Shown: piece after piece, positions 46,078 through 55,087 of the stretch
How the letters are laid out: each line of letters begins with the position of its first letter
Position numbering within the stretch: position 1 is the stretch's first letter
Source of the DNA: Kordiimonas gwangyangensis DSM 19435 = JCM 12864
GTDB lineage: Bacteria > Pseudomonadota > Alphaproteobacteria > Sphingomonadales > Kordiimonadaceae
Direction: 5' to 3'
Assembly (NCBI RefSeq): GCF_000375545.1
Contig: NZ_AQXF01000001.1
Coordinates: forward strand, 1 to 64,000
DNA length: 64,000 bases
Notes under the pieces: model-generated
What the model was told of the DNA's origin: nothing
The model's input: only the letters and a program-made list of their open reading frames with translations
Database searches by the model: none
Translations under genes and position numbers: made by a program

Positions 46078-46650
46078 TCAGGACTTGAGCGTGCGTTCCG
46101 GCAGCGGCGGGATATCCTCGGGGATGCCGTAGCCAAGGTCTTCATAGTGGAAGCCGGTGATTTCAGACACATCCTTGACCGGTGGGTCATAGTGCGTGAG
46201 GCGCAGATCCGCGCGCACTGAGGTCATGCCGATCATGTAACGCAGGCGGCCGTCCCGGTCAGCGAACGGCAGGCACTTGCTTTGCAGCTCATGTTTGTCC
46301 CCGTTCGAGAGTGCGACGATACGGCGGAAGAAACCGCCACACGGTACGCTCATGATATTCGCGCTGGCTTCACGGAAAAACTCGCGCTCCCCCTCCTGCA
46401 CCAGATCAAGATAGTTCTGGCCTGTGGGGCTCATGCGCAGCACTTGCTCAATCGCGGTGCCCGCAAGCCGCACATAGAGATCATCCTTCGAGCGAAACTC
46501 GATGATGAAAATGAAGGGCAGCAGGTCCTTGATTTCAGACGGGTTGAAAGCCGTGCGTTTGGGTACGCCACCCGCATCAGCCGCGAGGCGCTTGTAGTAG
46601 TTCTGGAAGACCGCGAAGTGGTCCGCTCTCGGCAGGGCAAAATCAACCAT
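46078..46650 (-). CDS. PAS-domain protein, paralog 3 (DLGYG family)
   Basis: 190 aa. The N-terminus (DHFAVFQNYYKRLAADAGGVP, then FNPSEIKDLLPFIFIIEF) matches the PAS_5-type start. The core has LYVRLAGTAIEQVL and LRYMIGMTSVRADL. The C-terminus FHYEDLGYGIPEDIPP carries the shared motif. Paralogs 2 and 3 have closely similar C-terminal ends (DLGFGVPPSLPP / DLGYGIPEDIPP). It is convergent with the AraC gene. No output domain. Confidence 0.8.
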   Translation of the reverse strand: MVDFALPRADHFAVFQNYYKRLAADAGGVPKRTAFNPSEIKDLLPFIFIIEFRSKDDLYVRLAGTAIEQVLRMSPTGQNYLDLVQEGEREFFREASANIMSVPCGGFFRRIVALSNGDKHELQSKCLPFADRDGRLRYMIGMTSVRADLRLTHYDPPVKDVSEITGFHYEDLGYGIPEDIPPLPERTLKS

Positions 46651-46899
46651 GGGTTAACTTTCAGCCGGAGAGTGTTAATAACTGGTGAAAATTATCGTAC
46701 TGGGTAAATCATTTTTATCTTTTTCACCCATCGCCCCAAAAAAGTCGCGTTTCCCACCTTAAACAAAAGCTTAGCCGAGGGCTGACCTTGGCTCGTCCCG
46801 GCGCTTTTTGCTTGTTCCGGCATGCGCGCGGCAGTAGCGTTTTCAGTGTTCCAAATTAACCATATGGCGTTTGGCCATCTCTCATGATGGGGGGAGACA

Positions 46900-47466
46900 A
46901 TGGCGACGGACGAGAAACTGACAGCCAACTGCCCGGACTGCGGGCAAGCGGTGCGGTTCCCCGGTAATCGTGGACATATCAAATTCAATTGCCCGGGCTG
47001 CGGCGGCGGGCTTGAGTGGTCACCTGACGGCAAGCATATCCCCCAAGATGGGGATATTGAAGTCGCACCGGCGGCCGATACCACCGCCAGCTTCTATGAC
47101 GCAGTGAAGGCCAGCCTGCCGCCTGCAGATCAGGGCGCAGCACCGGCTGCACCCCCAAGCGCACCGGCAAGGCCAAAAACCGCCGCGCCAAAGCTTGAAC
47201 CGCCACGCAAGATGGCCCTCCTTTATATCGCGGGCTGTGTACTCGCGGGCCTTGCCACTGAAAAGCTGAACCAGACGGCGGGGGAGGACACCCTGCTGAA
47301 CATCGCCTTTTTCGGCTGTGTGGCGCTTACCTACTATCTGGCGTTCCGCGCGGTGCGCATCGCAACCCGTTTCGGCGTAGGCCGCTCCGTCACCACCCTC
47401 ATCATCATCTCGCTCACCATACCGTTCATTATCACCGCGGTGACATCATTCAAGCTGCCATCCTAA
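46900..47466 (+). CDS. Zinc-ribbon membrane protein, module copy 1 (prematurely stopped)
   Basis: 188 aa. The N-terminus has a zinc ribbon with NCPDCGQAVRFPGNRGHIKFNCPGCGGGLEW (CxxC at residues 11-14 and 31-34). A Pro/Ala-rich linker and three hydrophobic segments follow (about 104-121, 133-150, 162-182). Compared with copy 2 (49442-50353) the C-terminal tail is missing: the TAA at 47464-47466 is in frame with a further 30 codons that match copy 2's tail. The start has GGGGGGAG upstream. It is the first gene of a two-gene unit with the secreted protein at 47559. Function unknown. Confidence 0.8.
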   Translation: MATDEKLTANCPDCGQAVRFPGNRGHIKFNCPGCGGGLEWSPDGKHIPQDGDIEVAPAADTTASFYDAVKASLPPADQGAAPAAPPSAPARPKTAAPKLEPPRKMALLYIAGCVLAGLATEKLNQTAGEDTLLNIAFFGCVALTYYLAFRAVRIATRFGVGRSVTTLIIISLTIPFIITAVTSFKLPS

Positions 47467-47559
47467 GACGGCCCCTCGCTCGAGGATACCGTATTCGAAG
47501 GCCGCAGCGCCGCCAACACCACCCCGTCCCAGATGGACGAACTGATGGAGGACTGGTGA
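47467..47559 (+). pseudogene. Separated C-terminal tail of module copy 1 zinc-ribbon protein
   Basis: Read in the same frame after the TAA, this stretch encodes DGPSLEDTVFEGRS... and ends SQMDELMEDW before TGA at 47557-47559. The end of copy 2 reads NTSQKEMNELMEGWE. The TGA overlaps the next ATG (TGATG), as copy 2 overlaps its partner. So the stop is a recent nonsense change or a site of readthrough. Confidence 0.7.
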
Positions 47560-49313
47560 TGACCCGGCTACTGATCGCGCTCATACTCTCGCTCACCTCC
47601 CTCACCGCGAATGCGGCGGGGCCGATGAGCACCAGCAAAAGCTTCGACATTCGCCACAAAACCCTCGACCGCATTATCCAGAGCAATTCCAGCCTTGAGA
47701 TCAGCGGCACCTTCAAGGTGTGGTTCCTGCTTGGTGAGCCGGTGGTGAACTGCACCGCGTCGTGGAACAACCCCGGCATCAGCCAGGTGGTGCTGGATAG
47801 CGGCACCCGCGTGCTGGCCGAACCGGGCGAGGAGGACCTGTGGAAGCTGATGCTGATGGCGCAGTTCCCGAACACGAACAAGGAAGCCAGACGGCTGCAT
47901 AATGGCGGCGGCGCGCACCTTAGCCTGTTTTGTGACGCAGGCGTTGTGGCGCAAAACGGCCGGGGCGGTTTCAACGTGGCGGGCAGCCCCTCGTGGGACA
48001 AGTTCATTTGCGCGACACCGAACAAGATAGACACCAATTACACCTTCGATGTTGAGCGGCGGGAAGAAGACCTCTGCACGTCCGTTGGCGGTGAATGGCT
48101 GCCGTCGGCTGCGGCGAAACAGGTCGCGCTCGCGGGCATCAAAATCGAGGACGTGATGGTGCACAGCTTCGAGCTCAGCAACGGCGACACCCTGCGCCGG
48201 GCCGAGAAACATCTGTGGCGCATGAAGTCCTATGAGCACAAAGAGGCCAAGGCCGCCAGCATCATGGAGCGCATCCGCGCCACGGGGGACAGAGGTACCT
48301 ATGTCGCCAATGACCTGCAGCGCCGCTTCTATGGCGCGAAGGAGCGCGACAGCCGCCTGAGCGCCGAGGGCCTCAGGAAAATGGACGACTATATCGAAGC
48401 CGCCTATGCCGAGCTCGAGGCGCTGCAAACAGGTGCCCGCGCAGAAGTAGCCGCAAGCTGGGAAGCGCGCGACAAGGCACTGGTGGCCAATCAGCTTGAG
48501 CGTGTAGCGAAGGTAGACACCGCGATCAAACAGCGCGACGCCGAGGTGGACGCCTATGTGGCGATGCTGGACGAACGCGCGAAGAATGCACCTGCAGGGC
48601 CACAAAACCCGCTTGAGAACTATATCAAACCCAGCCAGAGCCTGACCGCCTACCGCGGGCGGGAAACCCAGTATGACTATGGCCTCAAGGACCAGTCCGG
48701 CCGGTTTGTGCTTGAAGCACGCTTTAAAAACATCCGCCCCTTTGGGGAAGCAAAAGGCGGCTATTTCGACCTCTATGAAGTGCAGGACAACCGCGACCTC
48801 GCACATGACCTCGACCTTGGCGGCGTGAGGTATGGCTCACGCAAGGTCACATGGGTCGCGGGGCCGGACGGCAAACGCCTCACCCCCCGCTTCCCCGCGT
48901 CGCATCTTGCGCGCATTGGGCTGTTTGAGGCGTCAGGCGGTATGCTAGCCTTTATTGTTGAGGGCCATTTGCCAATCATCTATTCCCTGCCCGAGGAACG
49001 CGTGGTGCTGAACCCCTTCACCAACCGACCCTCAGGCGCGGAGGTGAATTCGCAGCCCCTCGCCATGATGAACGGCGGCACCCTTGACCGCACCAGCAAA
49101 CTCGCCGACCCGCAATATTATGTGCGCAAGATCGGCGACCGGTTCTACGCCTATTCAAAGCCTTGGGGCAGCCAATACAACAGGCCCAAACCCGTATGCC
49201 AAAGCACACATGGTAATGGCACCACCGAGCCGGGGATTTACCCCACCTACGTCTATGACATATTGGCCGAACGGTACCTGACGGTAGAGGAGTTTCCCTG
49301 CGTCTCGAACTGA
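47559..49313 (+). CDS. Secreted protein of unknown function, module copy 1 (584 aa)
   Basis: Signal peptide 1-20 (LTANA-AG). The N-terminal domain (about 25-215) shares long blocks with copy 2: LGEPVV.CTA.W.NPG, RVLAE.GEEDL, FCDAG.VAQNG..GFNV.GSP and CATP, DTLRRAEK. These include conserved Cys residues likely to form disulfides. The middle (about 215-345) is helical and charged, coiled-coil-like. The C-terminal part has WG-like segments (YDYGLKDQSGRFVLEARFKNIRPFG) and ends YPTYVYD...EEFPCV. No known family was recognised. It begins with TGATG after the zinc-ribbon gene, so the two are translationally coupled. Confidence 0.8.
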   Translation: MTRLLIALILSLTSLTANAAGPMSTSKSFDIRHKTLDRIIQSNSSLEISGTFKVWFLLGEPVVNCTASWNNPGISQVVLDSGTRVLAEPGEEDLWKLMLMAQFPNTNKEARRLHNGGGAHLSLFCDAGVVAQNGRGGFNVAGSPSWDKFICATPNKIDTNYTFDVERREEDLCTSVGGEWLPSAAAKQVALAGIKIEDVMVHSFELSNGDTLRRAEKHLWRMKSYEHKEAKAASIMERIRATGDRGTYVANDLQRRFYGAKERDSRLSAEGLRKMDDYIEAAYAELEALQTGARAEVAASWEARDKALVANQLERVAKVDTAIKQRDAEVDAYVAMLDERAKNAPAGPQNPLENYIKPSQSLTAYRGRETQYDYGLKDQSGRFVLEARFKNIRPFGEAKGGYFDLYEVQDNRDLAHDLDLGGVRYGSRKVTWVAGPDGKRLTPRFPASHLARIGLFEASGGMLAFIVEGHLPIIYSLPEERVVLNPFTNRPSGAEVNSQPLAMMNGGTLDRTSKLADPQYYVRKIGDRFYAYSKPWGSQYNRPKPVCQSTHGNGTTEPGIYPTYVYDILAERYLTVEEFPCVSN

Positions 49314-49441
49314 GGCGGCAGCAGCAGCCGGTTTTGCTTGTACGGGCGTAGAGTGAAGCGTAGATTTTTAATGTTCCAGACTACACATAGCTCGTTTTGC
49401 CGGCCCCCGCGTGGGCCAGCCTCAAAGATGGGGGAGGTTTT

Positions 49442-50353
49442 ATGGCGGAAGGTTCACCGAATACACCCAGTGGCGGCATGATCACATGCCCGCGCTGCAA
49501 CCATGCGCACACGCCGCCCGCCCGCGGCAGCTTTGTTGCCGTCCGCTGCGACGGCTGCGGCGTGAAGCTTGGCTGGCGGCGCCGCACGCCCGACAAGGTT
49601 GAAGTGCTGGCGGAGGCCGAGCCGAAGCCGGAGCCAAAACCCGAACCCCAGCCAAAAGCGCAAGCGGCAGCCCCCGGTGGCGGCCTGATGAAAATCATCA
49701 ACTGCCCTGACTGTGGCAAACAGTTGCGCTTCCCGACCGACCGCGGGCATATCCGCTTCAATTGCAGCGGTTGCGGCAGCCAGCTTGAATGGTCGCCCCC
49801 CGCCGCGGACAGCAGTGCGGCACGTCGCCAGAGCTACGGCATTTTCGGCGGTGTGACGGCGCAGCCTGCAGCGCAGGCGCAAGCGAATCCCCAACCAACG
49901 CCCCAGCAAACCCCTAAGGCCCAGCCACGCCCGCAGCCACAGGCCGCGCACTCCCCCATCAGCCCCGAAGGGCCGGAACCTCGCAGCGCCGGATTTTATT
50001 GGCTGCTGCTGGCCGCCGGTGCCGCCTACGGTGCCAATTGGTGCTTTACCGCCGCGATTGAGGATGAAATCTGGGCCCCTGTTGCCATTATCCTGAGCCT
50101 TCTTGTGCCCTATTTTGTCTTTGGCGCGGTCAAGCGCATCACCCGTTTCTCGGCCAAGGCTTCGGCCACCGTCACCTTCTTCCTGATCCTCGGCCTTCCC
50201 TACGGTGTGGTCATACTGCGGGAGCACGGCATGCTGGATGAGCTCGGTACACTCACCGCCAGCACCGGCGATGAAGACAGCCATTTTAAGGGCCGCACGG
50301 CAAAGAATACATCCCAGAAAGAGATGAACGAGCTGATGGAGGGCTGGGAATGA
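49442..50353 (+). CDS. Zinc-ribbon membrane protein, module copy 2
   Basis: 303 aa from ATG at 49442 with GGGGGAGG upstream. Two CxxC zinc ribbons are present: CPRCNHAH...CDGCGVKLGW (about residues 14-45) and NCPDCGKQLRFPTDRGHIRFNC-GC (about 87-113). The linker is rich in Pro, Gln and Lys-Pro-Glu repeats (PKPEPKPEPQPK). Three membrane helices follow (about 190-207, 214-235, 250-268), then a polar tail ending ELMEGWE. It differs from copy 1 by an extra first ribbon and an intact tail. Its stop overlaps the next ATG (ATGA). Confidence 0.85.
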   Translation: MAEGSPNTPSGGMITCPRCNHAHTPPARGSFVAVRCDGCGVKLGWRRRTPDKVEVLAEAEPKPEPKPEPQPKAQAAAPGGGLMKIINCPDCGKQLRFPTDRGHIRFNCSGCGSQLEWSPPAADSSAARRQSYGIFGGVTAQPAAQAQANPQPTPQQTPKAQPRPQPQAAHSPISPEGPEPRSAGFYWLLLAAGAAYGANWCFTAAIEDEIWAPVAIILSLLVPYFVFGAVKRITRFSAKASATVTFFLILGLPYGVVILREHGMLDELGTLTASTGDEDSHFKGRTAKNTSQKEMNELMEGWE

Positions 50354-52089
50354 AAGCGTTACTCACGGGCCTTTTGGTCCTTCTAACGCTCTGCCTGCCA
50401 GCCCATGCCGCGCCGGGTACGGGGGCCAAAAAAGCGTTCGAGATCAGCCACCAGATGGTCGACGTACGTGACGTACGCCTGCAGCCATACGCCAGACTCA
50501 AGCTGCGCGGCAATTTCAATATCCGCTACCTGATGGGCGAACCGGTGGTGGGCTGCACGGCGCTTTGGCTCAACCCCGGTGTCAGCCAGGTGGAGACAGA
50601 GGGCGGCAACCGCGTCCTCGCTGAAGTGGGGGAGGAAGACCTTTATAACCTGATGCTCGTGGCGCAGTTCCCGAACCCACTGAAGGGGGCCGCACGGCAC
50701 ACAAATGGTGGCGGCGCTTTCATCAGTGTTTTCTGTGACGCGGGCATTGTGGCACAAAACGGCAAGAACGGTTTCAATGTGTCCGGCAGCCCGAACTGGG
50801 ACGAGTTCCTGTGCGCCACGCCATACCGCCTCGACACCAGCCGCATGAACGCCATCAACCGGCAGGAGCGCGATCTGTGCGCCTCCGTTCGCGGCACATG
50901 GCTCACGCGCGAGGAAGCCCGGAAAGTCGCCGCCGGGAATATCGAGATCACAGACGTGCAGGTGCACGGGTTCGAGATCAACAACAGCGACACCTTGCGC
51001 CGGGCCGAGAAAATGGCATGGCGCAAAACCTCTTTCGCGCGTACCAAAACCAAGTTCAAGGGCGTGATGACCCGGCTTTATGACACGCTGCCGCAAAGCA
51101 GTTGGGTCAGGTTCACTGGCCTCGGGGCCGAAGCGCAGGCGCTTGAGCGCCGGGTGGTGGGCACCCCCTCGGCCGCGGACGTGAAAACCTATGACACCCT
51201 TCTTGAGCGCGCGCTGGCGGAACTTGATACCGCCCGCAAGGGCGAACGCGACGCCATGCAGGAAAGCTGGCAGGCTGAGGACCGGGAGATGATCGGCAAT
51301 CAGCTGACACGCGTGCGCGGGGTGGACGAGACCCTGAGCAGGATGGACAGCGCCATGGCCCGCTATGAGGCTGACCTGCGCGAGGCCGCGAAGGACGCGC
51401 CCCAATTGCCCGACCCCAAGGAACGGGTGGACCCGATGGCAAAATATGCCGTCGCGGAACACAGGTACATAGTTGGACCCGAAGGCGAAGGGCTTGGCTA
51501 CAGGACCGGCGGCTGGGCTGTCCGGCCCGAACAGTACACCACTTATGCGCCCCTTCAGGGCCGCAGCGGAAAAAAATATGACATCTATGTGAAACGGTTC
51601 GATTATTTCGCCGAGCGAAACTACTACAGCATCCTCGACAGCAACCTGCGCCCGCTCGGCAAAGAGCGATTTTACACTGGAAGCTGGCATCATTTCTCCG
51701 AGAAGGCGGGCCTGACAACATTCATGGACACTGCAAAAGACCAGAGAAGCGTCACCTTGCAAATCTATTCCTTCGGTGAAAACCGCGTGGTGGTCGACCG
51801 CACCCTCCGGCCCGGTGACGACACTTTTGCCATCAACAGGATCGGCAGCCACCAGTTTATCGACAGCCCGAAAGAGGCTGTACTCAGCGGGCGACATATT
51901 ATTTACATGGCGCCGCGCGCAGACTGGATTTCGCACAATAAAATGGGCTTCATCCAAGAACAGTGCAAAGCCTTGACCGAGAAGGGTGAGGTAAACGGCG
52001 TGTACCCCATCATCGCCTATGACGCGGATGAGCTCCGCCTGTTGCCGATATCCGAACATCCGTGTGTACCCAACCCGAGCCCGCAGTAG
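50350..52089 (+). CDS. Secreted protein of unknown function, module copy 2 (579 aa)
   Basis: Signal peptide 1-20 (LPAHA-AP). The N-terminal domain matches copy 1 in many blocks with shared Cys residues (MGEPVVGCTALW, VFCDAGIVAQNG, FLCATP, DLCASVRGTWL). The helical centre (about 215-350) is similar in layout, while the C-terminal domain is more diverged and lacks the WG-like segment. It ends YPIIAYDADE..EHPCVPN, like copy 1. No known family. Operon partner of the zinc-ribbon protein at 49442. A periplasmic or cell-surface role together with that membrane protein is inferred. Confidence 0.8.
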   Translation: MKALLTGLLVLLTLCLPAHAAPGTGAKKAFEISHQMVDVRDVRLQPYARLKLRGNFNIRYLMGEPVVGCTALWLNPGVSQVETEGGNRVLAEVGEEDLYNLMLVAQFPNPLKGAARHTNGGGAFISVFCDAGIVAQNGKNGFNVSGSPNWDEFLCATPYRLDTSRMNAINRQERDLCASVRGTWLTREEARKVAAGNIEITDVQVHGFEINNSDTLRRAEKMAWRKTSFARTKTKFKGVMTRLYDTLPQSSWVRFTGLGAEAQALERRVVGTPSAADVKTYDTLLERALAELDTARKGERDAMQESWQAEDREMIGNQLTRVRGVDETLSRMDSAMARYEADLREAAKDAPQLPDPKERVDPMAKYAVAEHRYIVGPEGEGLGYRTGGWAVRPEQYTTYAPLQGRSGKKYDIYVKRFDYFAERNYYSILDSNLRPLGKERFYTGSWHHFSEKAGLTTFMDTAKDQRSVTLQIYSFGENRVVVDRTLRPGDDTFAINRIGSHQFIDSPKEAVLSGRHIIYMAPRADWISHNKMGFIQEQCKALTEKGEVNGVYPIIAYDADELRLLPISEHPCVPNPSPQ

Positions 52090-52279
52090 CAAAGGCGCTC
52101 GCGCGACGGGACAGCGGCAAAAGATTCCGCCTTTCATAGGTTTATGACGCGATCATGCGGCAAATATTGCCGCATGGGGCAAAAAATTCCACATCAGGTC
52201 GAGACTATATCAAGCACACCAAATTGGTGTATGCCGCAGCGCTCTGCGAAAAAGATAAAATTTTAACGATCCCTTAAAA

Positions 52280-52296
52280 CTGGCCTATTTCATGCA
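52280..52296 (+). promoter_or_regulatory. Possible sigma-54 promoter of the second flagellin
   Basis: CTGGCCTATTTCATGCA has GG and GC elements 12 bp apart, fitting the -24/-12 pattern (TGGC...TGCA), about 78 bp before the flagellin ATG. Sigma-54 control of flagellins is common in alphaproteobacteria. No activator site was identified. Confidence 0.4.
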
Positions 52297-52373
52297 CATA
52301 GGGACTTGGTGCAAAAGGCACCGCCTGGACAGAAGGTCAGGCACAACTGAAAGATGGGGGAGACATCAGAACG

Positions 52374-53525
52374 ATGTTTTCGGTGAACACAAATCAGGGC
52401 GCGTTCGCAGCGCTCCAGAACCTGAACGCGACCGGGCGTTCGCTCGAGATCACGCAGTCGCGCGTGAATACGGGCCTCAAGGTTTCTTCCGCAAAAGACA
52501 ATGCTGCCATTTACGCCATCGCGCAAAACATGCGTGGGGACGTGGCAGGCTACCGTGCGGTCAACAATTCGCTTTCTCGTGCACAATCCGAACTTGATGT
52601 CGCCATCGCGGGCGCCGAAGCCATTTCCGACCTTCTGATTGAAATGAAGGAAAAGGCCGTTGCCGCCAAGGACAGCGGGCTTGATACCGCCAGCCGCGCG
52701 GCGCTCAATAAGGATTTCCAGCAGCTGGCCGCGCAGGTCACCACGATTAGCGAGAACGCAACCTTCAACGGCAAGAACCTGCTGGCCGGTGACACGCTTT
52801 CCGCCATCACTGACAGCACAGGCACCAGCTCAGGCGCGATTACCACAAGCGGCAACACGCTCACGCTGTCGTCGCTCAGCCTTGATACGGCGGATATCTC
52901 GTCTGCGGGCGCGGGCGGTGCCAACACGCTGATCGGCACCGGCACGGCCAACCGCTTTGATGACGGCGTGGCGCTTGATGCCATGAACAACTATATGGCT
53001 GCCAACTTTGCCAGCGTCTACAATGACGGCACAGCCTACAACCAGTCGACCGGCGAATTTATCGGCGCAAACCAGCTCACCAACGCGGTTGCCGCGTCAA
53101 ACGCCATTGATGCCGAGTTCGGCTCCGACACCTCAGGCAACACCGTCGGGCCGGGCATGGCGCTCTATCTGTTCAGCGGCACACTGTATGTGGAAGGCTC
53201 GGGCGCCAGCGCGACCTTCTCAAGCTCGCCCACATCGTCAAGCGGCGGTGCGTCCGCTGCCGTGGACGCCGTTGAGACCGCGATCAGCACGGTGAATGAT
53301 ATGCTCTCGAACCTTGGCGCGACATCAAACCGGCTCGCGATCCAGCAGCAGTTTGCTGGCAAGCTCAGTGACAGCCTTGAAGTGGGCATCGGCAGCCTTG
53401 TGGATGCAGACATGGCGCGCGAAAGCGCCAACCTGCAGGCGTTCCAGACCAAACAACAACTGGGCCTTCAAGCCCTTGGTATCGCGAACCAGGCACCACA
53501 AAGCGTGCTGTCGCTGTTCCGCTAA
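52374..53525 (+). CDS. Flagellin, long (383 aa)
   Basis: D0/D1 ends are conserved and similar to the first flagellin (FSVNTNQGAFAALQNL, VNTGLKVSSAKDNAAIYAIAQ; C-terminal LVDADMARESANLQ, QLGLQALGIANQ). The middle (about residues 165-310) carries an extra Ser/Thr/Gly-rich insert with STGEFIGANQLTNAV and FSSSPTSSSGG, so it forms an enlarged surface domain. ATG is preceded by a GGGGGAGA leader. It likely builds a filament with different surface properties, or mixes with the short flagellin. Confidence 0.96.
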   Translation: MFSVNTNQGAFAALQNLNATGRSLEITQSRVNTGLKVSSAKDNAAIYAIAQNMRGDVAGYRAVNNSLSRAQSELDVAIAGAEAISDLLIEMKEKAVAAKDSGLDTASRAALNKDFQQLAAQVTTISENATFNGKNLLAGDTLSAITDSTGTSSGAITTSGNTLTLSSLSLDTADISSAGAGGANTLIGTGTANRFDDGVALDAMNNYMAANFASVYNDGTAYNQSTGEFIGANQLTNAVAASNAIDAEFGSDTSGNTVGPGMALYLFSGTLYVEGSGASATFSSSPTSSSGGASAAVDAVETAISTVNDMLSNLGATSNRLAIQQQFAGKLSDSLEVGIGSLVDADMARESANLQAFQTKQQLGLQALGIANQAPQSVLSLFR

Positions 53526-53685
53526 CACGCGGAGAAAAGACGAGAATTATACGAGACCGGGGGGTCGTGTAAAAATCAGGAGAGTTTATTTCGGTGAGGC
53601 TCACGCACAGAAAGTGCGGTCCTTATCTCTCCACAGAAGGGGTGCCGCGCTTGGCGTGGCGCCCCCTCTTGCTTTTGCCCTGCAG

Positions 53686-54348
53686 TTACCACCGACCATC
53701 TGAACGGTTGCACCCGCGATCGCTATGGCGCGGGTCGGGCACATCTGGTGCTTCGGCGAAGGCGGACTGCGCCGCTTCATCATGCCGTAGAGCGACCACA
53801 AGGCGCAGGCGCGTTACCGGGTTCGCATATTCCCCGCGCAACAGCGTGCTGTCATCCAGCTGCATTTTCACGTCCTCGGCCACGAGGGTAAGTGTGAAGC
53901 CGCGCAGCCGGTAATGCCGCTCAAGCCCGTATTCCGGATACTGCACGCAGTCGCCAACAAAGGCGCGACTGTCAAAATACCCACGGGACAGGAGCGGATG
54001 TACCGGTGCCGGGTCAAGGAGCGAACGGCCGTGTGAGCTATCGCCCTCATAAAGTGCGCAGGTCAGCGGCGGCAACGCCCATGACTGGTCATCAGGCTTG
54101 TCGGCAATTTGGATGAGGTCTTCCGCGGCACCGCGGCAGACAAGGCGGTAATGCACCTGCCCCGCAGCGTCAGCGAGCGGAAGCTCGTAGGTCATGCCCG
54201 CGCCCGTAAGGTCCAGATCAGCGGCGGTGGTGAATTCGGTGATAACCGGCCACGGCCCGTCCCCGGCGATTGCAGGGACGGCACCTGAAAGCGTGGCGCA
54301 AAGAAGCAGAAACGGTAGGGCGTGCCTTAGCTTCTTACCACTCAACAT
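53686..54348 (-). CDS. Hypothetical secreted protein, 220 aa
   Basis: Not recognised. The signal peptide (KLRHALPFLLLCATLSGAVPAIA, residues 6-28) is clear. The mature part has Cys at VCRG, LTCALY and VGDCVQY, so disulfides are likely. It ends in a polar tail (DRGCNRSDGRW). Its start overlaps the end of the upstream gene by 14 bp, so it is the second gene of a leftward pair. Periplasmic or extracellular. Confidence 0.7.
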   Translation of the reverse strand: MLSGKKLRHALPFLLLCATLSGAVPAIAGDGPWPVITEFTTAADLDLTGAGMTYELPLADAAGQVHYRLVCRGAAEDLIQIADKPDDQSWALPPLTCALYEGDSSHGRSLLDPAPVHPLLSRGYFDSRAFVGDCVQYPEYGLERHYRLRGFTLTLVAEDVKMQLDDSTLLRGEYANPVTRLRLVVALRHDEAAQSAFAEAPDVPDPRHSDRGCNRSDGRW

Positions 54349-55087
54349 AGCCGCAGAAGAGCTTCTGGTCGGAGCGGGTGGCGCGGTAGACGAGCTGGAT
54401 GCCCTGCCCGCCGCCGCTTCTGGGGCGGATCATCTGTTCCACCATGAAAATCAGCCGCTTGCCCACATTGCCGGTGGCCGCGTCAAGCTTGATGGTATAT
54501 TCGCTCGTCGGCTTCGACGGATTTTTGGGTGAGAATGTACCGGTCCAGCTTTGCGTATCCTCATGGTATTTCATGAAGGCTGTCTCGGTCGTGGTGTCGA
54601 TGGTGCAGCTGGTGGCATCGTCGAGCGAGCTCAGGTACGCCTTATAATTCGTCATCGTGGGGTCAGCGCAAAACGCGATCGCCGGGGCCGCCTGTTCGCG
54701 GATCAGCTGTTCCTCAAAGCCCTTCAGCTTGTTCTGAACCTTCATCACCTTGATGTGGCGTTCAATGTCCTTCACCTCGGGCGTGGTGCACATGGGGTGG
54801 TCTTTCCACTCCTCCGCCGTGCGGCTTGAGAACATGCGCAGCAGCATGTCGTTCACGCGCTTGTCGCTTTTCCGCGCCGCCACGCGGGAGACAAAAAACG
54901 CACAGTTCATGTCGAAATCCTGCCCCACATAGGTGCAGGAGGCAGACAAGCTCGCCGGATATTCACTGCGCTGGAGCGCCAGTTCTGAAATGGCCGGCGG
55001 CTCAGCCCGTTTGACAGCCGCACCGGTCTGCGCCGACACCGGCAGCGCGAACGCCAGCATCGCAAAAACTACACCCAACACCTTCAT
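54335..55087 (-). CDS. Hypothetical secreted protein, 250 aa
   Basis: Not recognised. The signal peptide (1-20, LPVSA-QT) is followed by a Cys-containing domain (SASCTYVGQDFDMNCAFFVSRVA, MCTTPEV, AFCADP, SCTIDTTTETAF, FCGYVEW). The motif TTETAFMKYHEDTQSWTG near residue 160 and an even pattern of beta strands suggest a compact disulfide-bonded fold. First gene of a leftward pair with the 220-aa protein. It faces the duplicated module and flagellin, without a proven link. Confidence 0.7.
   Translation of the reverse strand: MKVLGVVFAMLAFALPVSAQTGAAVKRAEPPAISELALQRSEYPASLSASCTYVGQDFDMNCAFFVSRVAARKSDKRVNDMLLRMFSSRTAEEWKDHPMCTTPEVKDIERHIKVMKVQNKLKGFEEQLIREQAAPAIAFCADPTMTNYKAYLSSLDDATSCTIDTTTETAFMKYHEDTQSWTGTFSPKNPSKPTSEYTIKLDAATGNVGKRLIFMVEQMIRPRSGGGQGIQLVYRATRSDQKLFCGYVEW

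Noticed and set aside
53526-53685. Possible terminator after the second flagellin (GACC-GGGGG-GTC region)
   Set aside because: Stem too short and no T run; not supported enough to list.
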